In this document: piece by piece, positions 1 through 10,236 of the stretch
Layout: each line of letters begins with the position of its first letter
Position numbering within the stretch: the stretch's first letter is position 1
DNA from: Stomoxys calcitrans
Taxonomy: Eukaryota > Arthropoda > Insecta > Diptera > Muscidae
Direction of reading: 5' to 3'
Assembly (NCBI RefSeq): GCF_963082655.1
Contig: NC_081552.1
Span: forward strand, 73,598,707 to 73,662,706
Length of the DNA: 64,000 nt
Program-made: the position numbers and the translations under genes
The notes under the pieces: model-generated
Database searches by the model: none
What the model saw: only the letters and a program-made list of their open reading frames with translations
Told to the model about the DNA's origin: nothing

Positions 1-3
1 ACA

Positions 4-61
4 CATCGGGCCGCCCCAACCCTAAAACATGGGGGAATTTTAGGGTTGGGGCGGCCCGATG
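4..61. repeat. Perfect GC-rich hairpin, 24-bp arms
   Basis: Bases 4-27 are the exact reverse complement of bases 38-61, around a 10-base loop. The arms are GC-rich and contain AACCCTAAAA, unlike the AT-rich surroundings. It abuts repeat family C. It may be an element end or a transcribed hairpin; the sequence alone does not decide. Confidence 0.8.
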
Positions 62-480
62 GGTACTTAGACTATTTGACATTGACTTTAGACATTTTGG
101 ACGTTCATTTCAATATGGAGCTTAAATGAAAGGTATTCGGGAGTAGATTTCGAATCTGGTATACAAAATCAGATCGAAGTATAGGGGATCACGCCACCCC
201 TAAAAACCGATATAAGACCCATTATGACTATATGATACTTGGCTGAACCCATTAATTGTAATTTAAATTATAGGCTATATAGTTTTTAGATATCGGGTGG
301 AGGCGGACCATCCCCCTTACCCCAAAAACGCCACCTACATCTGAAAGTGGTCCGATGGGCACAATAGGGGTATCAAATGAAAGGTATTGTAGACCAGAAA
401 ACGAATATGGTATTAAAATTTGGGTCCAAGTACCCAGGGGGCTAAAACCAAACTTCTGTCGAACTAGCAAAAATTAAAGT
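62..480 (+). repeat. Dispersed repeat family C, two diverged units
   Basis: Two units share the phrase 'aaatgaaaggtatt' (about 126 and 377), each followed by an '...gaat.tggtat.aaaat' stretch, a quarter kilobase apart. Similar sequence occurs at 22.4-23.4 kb and, reversed, at 63.2-63.6 kb. No coding potential is seen and the class of element is unknown. Confidence 0.5.
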
Positions 481-1063
481 TTCTAGGAAACGAATAAGGA
501 TGATCGAGAGACCGGTTTACATGGGAGCTTTATAAGTTTAAAGACTGATTTGGACCGAATTTGGTACAGTTATTGGAAGTCGTAACAGAACACCGCGTGC
601 AACATTTCAGCCAAATCGAACAAAAATTGCGGCTTGTAAGGACCCAAGAAAACAAATCGGGAGATCGGTTTGTATGGGAGCTATATCGGGTTATAGTCAG
701 ATCTGGACCGTTCTTGACGCAGTTATTGGAACTCATAACGGAACACCACATGCAAGAAGTCAAAGCGGGAGATCGGTTTATATGAGAGCTATATCTAAAT
801 CTGAACCGATAGGGCCCATTTGCAATCGCCATCAACCTACATTAATATTAAGTATCTGTGCAAAATTTAAAACGGCTAGATTTTTTGCGTTCGACCGCTA
901 TTGTGATTTCGACAGACGGTCGAACAGGCATGCCTAGATCGACTCAGAACGTCGAGACGATCAAGAATATATTTACTTTAGGGGGTCTTAGACTAATATT
1001 TCGAGGTATTACAAACAGAGGGAGTAGATTGGTATACCACCATCCCATGGTGATGGGTATAAC
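481..1063 (-). mobile_element. HINE-A copy, 3' part missing
   Basis: Tandem units of the HINE-A type ('gagctatatc', 'gatcggtttatatggg') run rightward into the element's 5' end: the microsatellite zone near 910-930, then 'ttacaaacagag' and the reversed TTATACCC end at 1050-1063. The 3' palindromic end is absent, so the copy is truncated on the left. Confidence 0.75.
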
Positions 1064-1065
1064 AA

Positions 1066-1273
1066 ATAAAAGCGTGCTAAGTTCAGCCAGGCCGAATCTT
1101 GTATACTCTCCCTAATGGATCGCATCTGCCTAGTTCTTTGCTCGGTATCTCTTTATAGGCAAACAAATGGCTAGACCGACTTAAAATGTCATGGCCATCA
1201 AAAAAAAAAATATACTCTATGGGATCTTAGAATGACGAAGTTAGTATATCTCCATCCTGCGGTGGAGTATAAT
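1066..1273 (-). mobile_element. HINE-A copy with all tandem units deleted
   Basis: The 3' end ('taaaagcgtgctaagttc' plus a mutated palindrome) is followed within about 110 bp by the 5' zone ('gaccgacttaaaatgtcatgg', 'atatactctatggg') and the reversed TTATACTCCACC end. No 153-bp unit remains. It lies three bases from the preceding copy in the same orientation. Confidence 0.75.
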
Positions 1274-1890
1274 TACGGTCTCAAACAAAAAGAAAAAATA
1301 ATCGAAAATCACGAATAGTTTTTAAAGATCAAAATAAAAGAGTGTAAACAGATAAACCAATAGAACCGATAAATATGGCCTAAGTACAAAGCAAAGGCAC
1401 AAAAAGGGTTTGACAAAGTTGACGTGTTTGTTGTTCTCAGCATTGATGATAAGTTTGTTTCGGAGAGTTAGAGAGAGAGTTTGCTCTAAGGAGAGTTAGA
1501 GGTCTTATTGAGCCCTGTTCAAAACAAAAAACTACTCAATAGATTTTGGGTATGTAGGGCACCTTCATTAATATGCCAAAAGTGCTGATGAAGTTACATG
1601 GCGTAACAGAAATCATGATCCACCAAGCCAGTCAAAGTGTTTTGAGTAACAACACACAGAGCATTGAATATGATCTCTAGCTAGAAGATGTTCGAAAAAT
1701 CACAAAAAATCTGTGTCATCTTTAAATCGTCTTAGCAATCATTGAATATTTTAAACTTCATCTCTTTATGCAAAGCTCTTTACAAAAACCTATCGTTTTG
1801 GTAATATTTCCTTATGTTTGCTTTTAATATTTGGCTTGCCAACAGATTTTTACAATACACTCAAAAAAATTTTGTTGAATCTTCAGCCCT
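1274..1890. other. AT-rich unassigned stretch
   Basis: No recognisable gene or repeat is seen. One short purine run (gagagttagagagagagtt) lies near 1460. Probably intronic spacer. Confidence 0.4.
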
Positions 1891-2235
1891 ATGAAACATT
1901 TACGCAAAATTTCTTCTATGGGACATGTTTTGTCAAGTTTTTTTATTTTCTATGGAAATTTTTGAAAAAATTTCCTTTAAGTGGTACACTTTTTGCCAAA
2001 ATACTGTAGCTAAGTAAAATAAGTATGGGAAATTTTGTCGAAATTTCTTTTCTACGGAAAATTCATTTCTATTGGGATTGTGTCAAAAATTTTTTCCTCT
2101 AAAAAAATTATTTTTCAAAATTTCTTTTCTATGGGAAATTTTGAAAAAATTTCTCTTCTGTGGGAATTGCGTCAAAGCTTATTTTTAGTAGGAAATTGTG
2201 TCGAATATTAATTTTGAAATTTAATCCACATTACT
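1891..2235. repeat. Degenerate short tandem repeat, family D
   Basis: Repeated variants of 'aatttcttttctatgggaaa' and 'ttttgaaaaaattt' recur with a spacing of some 30-60 bases. Such arrays of fragments ending in 'aaattttgtcaaaattt' are familiar from muscoid fly DNA. A second array lies at 4090-4420. Confidence 0.55.
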
Positions 2236-2394
2236 TTAGAAATTTAACCCAAAAACAAAATATTCGACCCAGGTGGCAACTCTGTATTTAGAAATGATCT
2301 GGTAAAGTTGTCAATAGTTGTTATGTTTAATTGTTTGGTTTTTTTTTTGAGTCTATACGTAATATACAAACAAACAAACAGAGCCCAACCATTT

Positions 2395-4086
2395 ATTATA
2401 CCCTCCACGATAGTATACCTCCACGGTATACTAATTGCGTAATTCTGTTTGTAACTTCTCGAAATATTCGTCTGAGACCCCATAAAGTATATATATTCTT
2501 AATCGTAATCACATTTTAAGTCGATCTAGCCATGTGCGTTCGTCCGTCCGTCTGTCCGTCCGTCCGTCTGTCCGTCCGTCCGTCTGTCCCTCCATCCATC
2601 TGTCTGCCGAAAGCACGCTAACTTTCGAAGGAGTAAAGCTAGCCGCTTAAAATTTTTCACAAATACTTCTTATTAGTGTAGGTCGGTTGGTATTGTAAAT
2701 CGGCCATATCGGTCCATGTTTTGATATAGCTGCTATATAAACCGATCTTGGGTCTTGACTTCTTGAGTCTCTAGAGGGCGCAATTCTGGTCCGATTTTGC
2801 ACGTGGTGTTTTGGTATCACTTCCAACAACTGCACTAAGTATGGTTTAAATCGGTCCATGTTTTGATATAGCTGCCATATAAACCGATCTTTCATCTTGA
2901 CTTCTTGAGCCAATTAAGGGCGCAATTCTTATCCGATTTGCCTGAAATTTTTAATGAGGTGTTTCGTTACGATTTCCGATAATTGTGCTAAGTGTGACTG
3001 AAATCGGTCTGTAACCTGATAAAGTTGTCATATAAGCCGATCAGGGGTATTGACTTCTTAAGGGCGCTAAAACTAGAGGGCGCTATTCCTATCCGATTTG
3101 AAATTTTATTCGACGTGTTTCATTATGACCTTCAACAACTGTGTTAAGTATGGTTGAAATCGGTCCACAACCAGATATAGCTGTCATATAAGCCGTGTGC
3201 TGTGCTCTTTTTGGCTGAATTTGGCTGAAATTTTGCACGACGTGTTTCGTTATGACTTTCAACGACTGTGCTAAGTATAGTTCAAATCGGTCTATACCTG
3301 ATATAACTGCCATATAAACCGATCTGGGATCTTGACTTCTTGAGTCTCTAGAAGTCGCAATAATTATCCTATTTGGCTGAAATTGTGAATGAGGTGTTTT
3401 GTTGCGGCTTCCAACAACTGTGATAAGTATGGTTCAAATTGGTACATAACCTGATATAGCTGCCATATAAACCGATCTTGAATCTTCACTTCTAGAGCCA
3501 CTAAGGGGCTCAATTCTTATCCCATTTGGCTGACATTTTCCATGAAGTGTTTTGTTATGACTACCAACAGTTTAGCCAAATATGTTTTAAATTGGTTCAT
3601 AACCTGATATAGTTGCCATATAAACCGATCTGGGATCTTGACTTCTTGAGCCTCAGAATGCGCAATTCCTATCCGATTTGGCTGAAATTTTTGTATAGCC
3701 GCTTGTATCATGACCATCAACATACGTATCAATTATGGTCTGAATCGGTGTATAGCCTGATACAGCTCCATATAAACCGATCCCCCTATTTTACTTCTTG
3801 AGCCCGGGCGCAATTCTTATTCGTATAGGCTGAAATTTTACCCAATGACTTCAACTATGGTCTCCATCAAACAGTTCAATTATGGTCCGAATCGGACCAT
3901 AACTTGTTATTATAGCCCAAATGTCATTGCATTTCTTATTTTTTTATCCCTTGTTTGCCTAAAAATAGATACCGGTAAAAGATCTCGACAAATGCGATCC
4001 ATGGTGGAGGGCCGTGCCGAACTTAGATTCGGCCCTGCTGAACTTAGATTCGGCCCTGCCGAACTTAGCACGCTTTTACTTGTTTT
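2395..4086 (+). mobile_element. HINE-A, full-length copy
   Basis: It starts with the 5' end 'ttataccctccacgata', then 'ccccataaagtatatata', the GTCC microsatellite and 'gaaagcacgctaact'. About eight diverged tandem units follow, each with 'gatatagctgccatataaac' and a 'cttgacttcttgag' tract. It ends in the subterminal repeat 'catggtggaggg', the palindrome zone and 'gcacgcttttacttg'. The palindrome zone carries a 21-bp triplication at 4019-4070. Short open frames inside it repeat the same peptide unit and are not genes. Confidence 0.85.
2528..2605. repeat. (GTCC/GTCT)n microsatellite
   Basis: A nearly pure tetranucleotide run of gtcc with gtct interruptions. It sits at the position where HINE copies carry a few such tetranucleotides; here it is expanded. 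Confidence 0.9.
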
Positions 4087-4089
4087 TAT

Positions 4090-4420
4090 ACAATTTTTAA
4101 TTTGTTTTTAATTTTTGTTTTTTTTTATAAAATTTTGTCAAAATTTTATGTTTATAAAATTTTTTTACAAATTTCCCTTTTGCTAAAAATGTTGTCGAAA
4201 TCAACCTTTTATAGGAAAGTCTGCCAAAATTACCTTTCTTAAAAATTGTTGCCAAAGTTTACCTTCTATTGGAAGTTATTTTAGAACTTCCCTTACATCG
4301 GAAATTTTGGAAACCTTTTCTTTTTTGGTGATTTATTCAAATTTTCCCAAAATATAATTTCAAAAATTTTTTCTTCAGTGTTTTCGTTTATCTCCCCCAA
4401 GTCATTGTCTTAAATTTTGT
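4090..4420. repeat. Degenerate short tandem repeat, family D
   Basis: Diverged repeats of 'aaattttgtcaaaatttta' and 'ttttataggaaa' type units, like those at 1.9-2.2 kb. It directly follows the 3' end of the HINE-A copy, and with the 1891 array it brackets that element. Confidence 0.55.
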
Positions 4421-5218
4421 TTTTATGAAATAAAATTTATCCGCATTACTTTTGCAAAATGTCTACACCCTACATGCATAGGTCTACCTTTGTATCATAA
4501 GATACGTGTCGGTGGGTAAAGGAACTGCACAGGTATCGTCTCCTTCGACAAGGACACCCATATGGCTTGAGATATGAAAAGAAAATGAAAAACAAACAGA
4601 TTTTCGCAAAAAAAGAATGGAACAGGGAAACCCATGTGTTTTTCGCTGAATTGGCATTCAAATTTTCGTTACATTTTGAGATTTTGCTGCCATTACCATT
4701 GTTGTTTTCACAGCAAAGCACCGAATAAAACAAAAGTGGAGATGTGAAAAAAACGACATGTTTATGAGGTTGCAAAGTTATTTACGAGAAACGCCTACGA
4801 TAACGAAAAACTCATTAAATTGTTATTCAAAAAAAATATATAAGTGTACGTGTGTGTGCGTAGGAGCCCATACCGTGGTCCTTGATCTATTAGGAAAATA
4901 TTTTGTTGTTGCTTATATTTTCCAGTATGAAGGCGTTCTTCTGCAAGGCAAACCAGAGATTTCCTTTTCGGGCTCTTTTGCATGTTTACGCATACCGACT
5001 GGGATAACGTGAGTGTTGGTGTTTGTGTGTGATTGGGCATGTATGTTCCCTTGAGGCGTATGCTTAATATGTTATTCCTTCCTGTTTCCCTTAGCCTCTC
5101 TGTGCCATCTGTAGTTGCAGTTTAAAAAGACCAAAAATAAATGTGTGCTGTTTTTCGCTTCCTTTCCTTTTTTACGGTGCAAAAAATGAATTACTTTATT
5201 AAGCCTTAAGGCTTCAAT
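4421..5218. other. Unassigned intronic-looking sequence
   Basis: No family-level similarity is recognised. Short GT-rich runs occur near 4847 and 5011. Several overlapping open frames of 80-100 codons lie on both strands without domain signatures. Confidence 0.35.
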
Positions 5219-5728
5219 TCAGCAAAATGGCATTAAAGTTCTTTCCATTTTAACTGTAAATGTGCGTGTGTGTGTGTGTGTTTGGTTGGTTGGGCGCTTA
5301 AGGGGTGAGCCTTGCCTTGCATCTTGAAAATGTGTAAAATTGACTATAAATTTATTTAACGAGTCAATGAGTCCAAGCCGGAGAAAATCTACATGTGTAC
5401 CATAAGCCACTTTGCGTAAAGCGTTTTTGGTCTTAAGTGGTCTTAAACGGAAATCGTAAAAATGACATTTAAAAAAAATTATTGTGGTTGGCAAAATTAA
5501 TGGAAAAAAGAGTTGGGGGTCTATAATCAAACGGCTCGGCTGGTAAGGACTGGTAATATGAAAGCTGAATGGAGAGGAATATGAAACCTCCTCCGAGGCC
5601 AGGTAAGTTTTGGTGAGGATAGAACCAGACATTAGATGACTAGATATCCGCCGGGTCAATAGCGTGGCCCATTGTGATTCTCGCTTTGAAACGGGAAGTT
5701 TGACGGACGTTGCCAATGATTGCGGCAT
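5219..5728 (-). CDS. 169-codon open frame of unknown significance
   Basis: An uninterrupted minus-strand frame with a methionine start at 5728 and its stop at 5219. The peptide has no signal peptide, no domain motif I recognise, no repeats apart from a THTHTRT run encoded by the GT microsatellite at 5262-5281, and no convincing splice context. It lies in sequence not assigned to any transposon. Long chance frames are expected in 64 kb, and the use of a microsatellite as coding sequence argues against a real gene. It is listed because it is one of the three longest frames in the window. Most likely non-coding. Confidence 0.12.
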   Translation of the reverse strand: MPQSLATSVKLPVSKRESQWATLLTRRISSHLMSGSILTKTYLASEEVSYSSPFSFHITSPYQPSRLIIDPQLFFPLILPTTIIFFKCHFYDFRLRPLKTKNALRKVAYGTHVDFLRLGLIDSLNKFIVNFTHFQDARQGSPLKRPTNQTHTHTRTFTVKMERTLMPFC

Positions 5729-6455
5729 ATTTCATCATTATACCCCCTCCGAGACATGTAAGAAATAATTTCTGGATGTTTAGGTCCTCACCAAGAGGCT
5801 CCTAGCAGTCGAATATAGTCTTTAGTGGACGCCCACCATCCATTGCAGATGAAGAGAAAGACCTATTTAGAAACACCATAGCTACTCTTGCCCAATTGAA
5901 ATCCGAATAGCAAACACCAAACTAATTTCTTATCGCTCGAGGTTTGGCGATACTATTCCAGATATCTGCCCTTGCATGCAACACAGAACCCCAATTGCCT
6001 ATATATATGCCCGAAAAAACCAAGTAATCTAACTGGACAATCACTATGGACCACTTCAATTGAAGCTGCAAGATTGATGGATTTAGTTCTAGAGACTATT
6101 GCCGAGTACGAAAAATCAATAAATCAATTTTAATACTTATGGAGATTGTGGCTACTACAACAATATTAGACACCTCTACGAATCTCAATGGGTGGTACAA
6201 CCATTATATCAGTGGAGGTCTCAGTAGCAGAGAATATGCTACAGACTTCTTCCATCACTGCAATAATTCGGTATTTGAAGTCCACTGGAGAACAGACTAA
6301 AACTCAGCCAACCATACTAGGATACTGCTACCTGTAGCTTTCCTGAGTGACTGGAAAAACCTTCGCTCTTTACAAGAATAGGAGACATTTTTGCCGAGGC
6401 GATATATGAACTCTCGGGCTTTAATTGGCCAACATATTTTTGCACAAAGGGTGTA
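5729..6455. other. Unassigned stretch
   Basis: No gene, repeat family or element end is recognised. Composition is more balanced than in neighbouring spacers, so this may be an older, unrecognised transposon relic. Confidence 0.3.
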
Positions 6456-7005
6456 ATTTAAACCGAGCCGAACTTTAGCTACCCACCACCTCGGACACAT
6501 ATATACAAACTCCACGTGGTTGGTCTATATGAGAGCCATATCCAAATATAAACCGATCTTAACCATATTCGCGAAGAATGTGTAAGGTTGTAGTATAAAT
6601 AAATAAAATTGCTAATTTTGCCCATGAACATTCGATTGAGGAACAGTGGCAAACTTCGCACATCTCAATGACTGCTGTCCGATTCAAGTTTTAGCTCAAC
6701 GGCGTGCAGCATAGTACATAGTACCTCACAAATGTTGCCAGCAATAGGAGGGTAAAACCACGGCTGAACATTTTTTTGATGTTCTCGCCAGGATTCGAAC
6801 CCAAGCGTTCAGCGTCATAGGCGGACATGCTAGTCTCTGCGCAACGGTGGCCTGCGTATTCTAAGTTATAATATAAATCACTGTAAGTTCATCAAAATCG
6901 GTTAATAAATGCACCATTTATGAATGAAAGACCTTCAATCGGGAGATCGGTCTACATGGTGGATATATCCAAATATGATCCATACCCAGCACCTACGTCA
7001 AAGCA
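6456..7005 (-). mobile_element. HINE-B copy split by a SINE
   Basis: The 3' palindrome remnant 'ccgagccgaac' and 'acccaccacctcgg' near 6460-6495 lead into one HINE-B unit ('ccatatccaaatataaaccg'). The element resumes at 6855 ('catcaaaatcggttaataaa', 'gggagatcggtctacatgg') after a SINE. The far end is cut off at the retrotransposon that follows. Confidence 0.65.
6612..6854 (-). mobile_element. tRNA-derived SINE inserted in HINE-B
   Basis: Reading the minus strand, the tRNA-like head begins near 6854 with an A-box-like 'tgcgcagaga' and the B box 'ggttcgaatcc' near 6795. The body ('gctggcaacatttgtgagg') and the tail ('ggcaaaattagc') follow. Flanks 'gttgtagtataaat' and 'gttataatataaat' look like a decayed target duplication. 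An internal deletion shortens the body. Confidence 0.75.
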
Positions 7006-8213
7006 CCTAGCACAGGTCACTGCCTTAAATTTCAACAAAGACCGGCTAGAGATCGGTCCTTGATGAGGTGGAGCTTTCACTCCTTCGGGAAGCTAAATAC
7101 ATGGGCGTTATTCTTGACCAGAAATTGAACTGGAGAAGAAACGTTGAGTCATACAAGGCCTGAATAAGATCTACTCGTGTCGCAACGTGGTGGGCAGGAG
7201 TAGGGAACTTAGGCCGAGTACGGTCCACTGAACTTACAGCGCTGTGGTTCGGCTGATCCTCATCTATGGGTGCCTGGTGTGGCATCGTGATCTCGAGAAA
7301 GTGAAGACACACCTTCTCGTTATTTTGGAGAAGGTAAAGGGTATTGCAGCGGTGGTGTTATCGAGGGCGAGGTGGAGTGCTCCGAGAACAGCGCTGAATG
7401 CGATACTTGATCTGAAACCTTTGCACTTGTACGTGGAGTGGACTGCGTTGAAGACTGACCTCAGACCAAGGGGTCAGGGGCATGGCGATCTTTGGATTTC
7501 GGGCATTCGTTTGTTCTGCGGAAGATCGTTGACGTGGAACGACCACGTGCCCACGCGACGGACTATATGCTGGGCGGATATTTCTTCGAGGTTGTTTTCC
7601 CACGGAGGGAGCTTTGGGCCGCTGGCGTACCGCCATTCTTGAGTCCGTCGGTCTATACGGATGGGTCCAAGCTGGGCGGGGTCAGCGTGGAAGGGGTTTT
7701 TGTTGAATACCTAGAAATTATAGAGAGGCAAAGGTTTTTGCGATCATCAGAGCCTTGAATGTGATACTAAGTCAGGAGCAGCGGCCCTCTCAGACTGTCA
7801 CGATTTATGTGGACAGTCATTCGGCGCTGAAGGCCTTGGCTACGCATCACGTGAGATCGATGACATTGTTGGTGAACCCCTTCTATATTGGCTGTTTGGG
7901 GTGGTGGATTCCTACCGTGATACATGTACTGACTCGCCGTGCACTTGCGTTGTAGGCTGTAGGGTTGCCAAGGCCCTGTTGCAGAGGTTCTTCGGAACGA
8001 GGATGTCGGTTGTTCTCGAGCTGAAAAAGCGTCACCTTGGATTGCTGGTGGAAGAACTGTCCGGTCACTGCAATGTCAGGTTGCTTACATGACGATGGGC
8101 TCTGGAAAATAGGGATTTCTTCAGGGTCTGTGGGATGAGGAAGAGCTTGAGACGGTTGAACCTCTGCTGTGCAGGGTTGAACCCCTGCTCTCGGCAGGCT
8201 TTAAAAAAAAATT
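7006..8213 (+). pseudogene. Non-LTR retrotransposon 3' half (RT C-terminus and RNase H), decayed
   Basis: The reading frame is broken several times but can be followed. At 7090-7140 is 'AKYMGVILDQKLNWRRNV', typical of the region after the RT catalytic palm. At 7250-7480 come 'LIYGCLVWHRDLEK' and 'TALNAILDLKPLHLYVEW', the conserved thumb and linker of RNase H-bearing LINEs. At 7640-7860 the RNase H domain shows 'YTDGSKLGG' and 'TIYVDSHSALKAL'. At 8030-8200 a C-terminal tract contains 'EEELETVEPLLC', a form of the usual ETxEHLLC zinc-binding end. The copy stops in an A-rich run at about 8204-8220, where a HINE-A begins. RT with RNase H points to the I/LOA/R1 group of LINEs; I cannot fix the family. 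Catalytic palm and endonuclease are absent, so it cannot be autonomous. Confidence 0.8.
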
Positions 8214-8218
8214 AAAAT

Positions 8219-8690
8219 TAACAAGTAAAAGCGTGCTAAGTTCGGCCGGGCCGAATCTTATATACCCTCCACGATTGATCGCATTTGTCGAGTTCTTTAC
8301 GCGGTATTTTTTTTATGCAAACAAAGAATAATGAGTAAAAAGTCTTATGCTATTGGAGCTTTATGAAGTTATAATCCGATTCGGATTATGAACGAATTGA
8401 ATGCTGAACATTGTAGAAGTCATTGCTTAATATTTCAGTCTATTCGGATAAAAATTGCGCCTTGTAGGGGCTCAAGAGGCAAAATCGGGAGATCGGTTTA
8501 TATGGGAGCTATATCAAGCTATAGATCGATTCAGACCATATTGGCCACGTATGTTGAAGGTCATGGGAGAAGCCGTTGTACAAAATTTCAGCCAAATCGT
8601 ATGAGAATTGCGCACTCTAGAGGCTCAAGAAGAAGAAGAAGGATAAGAACTGCGCTCTTCAAGATTGGGTTGCATGGAAGTTATATTGGG
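8219..8690 (-). mobile_element. HINE-A copy, 5' end missing
   Basis: The 3' end is intact: 'acaagtaaaagcgtgctaag' and the perfect palindrome at 8241-8255, then 'tataccctccacgattg'. About two units follow ('gatcggtttatatgggagc'). The 5' end is replaced by the SINE at 8697. Confidence 0.8.
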
Positions 8691-8696
8691 TAATGA

Positions 8697-8946
8697 AAGC
8701 ACGCCGAACGCCTGTGTTCCAATCCCGGCGTGAACATCAGAGAATTTTCAGCTGTGGTTATCTCTTACCCCCATGTGAAGTATCCTGCCATGTTCAAAAC
8801 TTCCAAAGTGGTGTCGCTATGCGATAAGCCGTTCGGACTCAGCATCAAAAAAGGGGGCTTCTTATCACTGGGCTTAATCTTTAATCGGACTGCAGCAATT
8901 GATGTGAGAGAAGTGTCCCTGTTCCTTCATGGAAGGTTCAGGGGAA
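8697..8946 (+). mobile_element. SINE copy lacking the A box
   Basis: It starts inside the tRNA-like head ('acgcctgtgttccaatcccgg', a mutated B box). The body 'ttttcagctgtggttatc' and 'ttcggactcagcatcaaaaa', and the tail 'cctgttccttcatgg', follow in the usual order. The 5' part of the head is missing. Confidence 0.7.
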
Positions 8947-9180
8947 ATTTAGTATTTAGTAATGGAAATATTTCGAAATTCCAACCTACCTTTGAACAAG
9001 AATTTTGCTCTAGAAGTCAATAATTCATTGTTATTTACCCTTTTTGTGTAATTACAATTGGCACCATCAAAGCACCAACGTATAATTTTACAGGTTTTAA
9101 AACAGTTCCATACATTAAAATCAGTCCTACGCCTCCAAGTCAAAGAAACAAGGGAGATGAGGCTTATGATCAAATATTTT

Positions 9181-9490
9181 TGCTGCAACGGAAAAGCAAA
9201 GCCTGAGATCACAACACACCAACTACGGTGGGACGCGTTTCGGCCTGGGTTAGGGAACTTTTCAACCACATTAGGTGTGGAGGCTCCAAGAGCCATACAT
9301 TGGTAGGGCGTACTTATATCGAATATACCGCGAAATCGTGTTTACAATGTAAGTACGACACTAACCAAGTTTGACACCATTCACATTAGCTGTTCCTTTC
9401 CACCGCATGTGTTTCTCTTTGGACTTGTTTTCCACACCACTACAAATGCCTCCATGGTATACACATGGCAGTTGTGCATCTTTTGGAAGT
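9181..9490. repeat. Local duplication, copy 1
   Basis: The block shares 'ggaaaagcaaagcc.gagatcacaa', 'gtgggacgcgttt' and 'gtacttatatcg.atataccgc' with 9630-10240. Its last 67 bases (9424-9490, cttgttttccacacc to cttttggaag) are in the opposite orientation to the second copy. The identity of the duplicated unit is unknown. Confidence 0.6.
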
Positions 9491-9629
9491 TGTATTGATG
9501 GCTTCGAACGCTGGACAACGACAACGGCAGGCGCTTTAGCTGGTTCAAATCCAGGTTAGAGCGAAGATCATCTATTTCTAGTTTTTCAATTGTTTTCCTT
9601 TCTTAGACGAGCTAAATAATCGAAGATTT

Positions 9630-10236
9630 TTCTTGCAATGCAAAACAAAAGCCATAGATCACAATACACCAACCACTGTGGGACGCGTTTCTACCTGGGT
9701 TAAGAGACTTTTCAACTTCATTAGATGTGGAGGCTTCAAAGGCCGTACTTATATCGTAATGCAAATTTTGCCCATGAACATTCCACTAAGAAGCAGGGAC
9801 AAACTTCTCACATATCAATGAGTGCAGTCCAATTCAAGTTTAAGCTCAATGATAAGGGGCCTCCTTTTAATAGCCGAGTCTGAACGGCGTGCCGCAGTGC
9901 GACACCTCTTTGGAGACAAGTTTTACATGGCATAGTACCTCACAAATGTTGCCAGCATTAGGAGCGGAAAACCACCGCTAAACATTTTTTCTGATGATCT
10001 CGCCAGGATTCGAATCCAGGCGTCATAGGCGGACATGATAACCTATGCGCTACGGTGGCCTCCAAATTATATCGTATATACCGCAAAAACGTGTGGACGA
10101 TGTAAGTACGACAATAACCAATTTTAACGACATTCCCACTAGCTGCATGTGTTTCCAAAAGATGCACAAATAACATGTGTGTACCATGGAGGCATTTGAA
10201 GTCGTGTGGAAAACAAATTCATAACTGCAACGAAAA
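9630..10236. repeat. Local duplication, copy 2, interrupted by a SINE
   Basis: Parts at 9630-9758 and 10067-10236 match copy 1 once the SINE at 9759-10066 is removed. The right end (10153-10216, 'ccaaaagatgcacaaa' to 'gtgtggaaaacaa') is inverted relative to copy 1. Confidence 0.6.
9749..10076 (-). mobile_element. SINE with 10-bp target-site duplication
   Basis: The flanks ttatatcgta at 9749-9758 and 10067-10076 bound a 308-bp body. On the minus strand it begins 'ggaggccaccgtagcgc' (A-box region), has the B box 'ggattcgaatcc' near 10007-10018, then the SINE body and the 3' end 'gggcaaaatttgc'. The empty site is known from copy 1 of the local duplication ('acttatatcgaatatacc'). Confidence 0.88.

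Noticed and set aside
2528..2605. Separate, independent microsatellite locus
   Set aside because: Every HINE copy with an intact 5' zone carries gtcc units at the same position; this is an expansion within the element.
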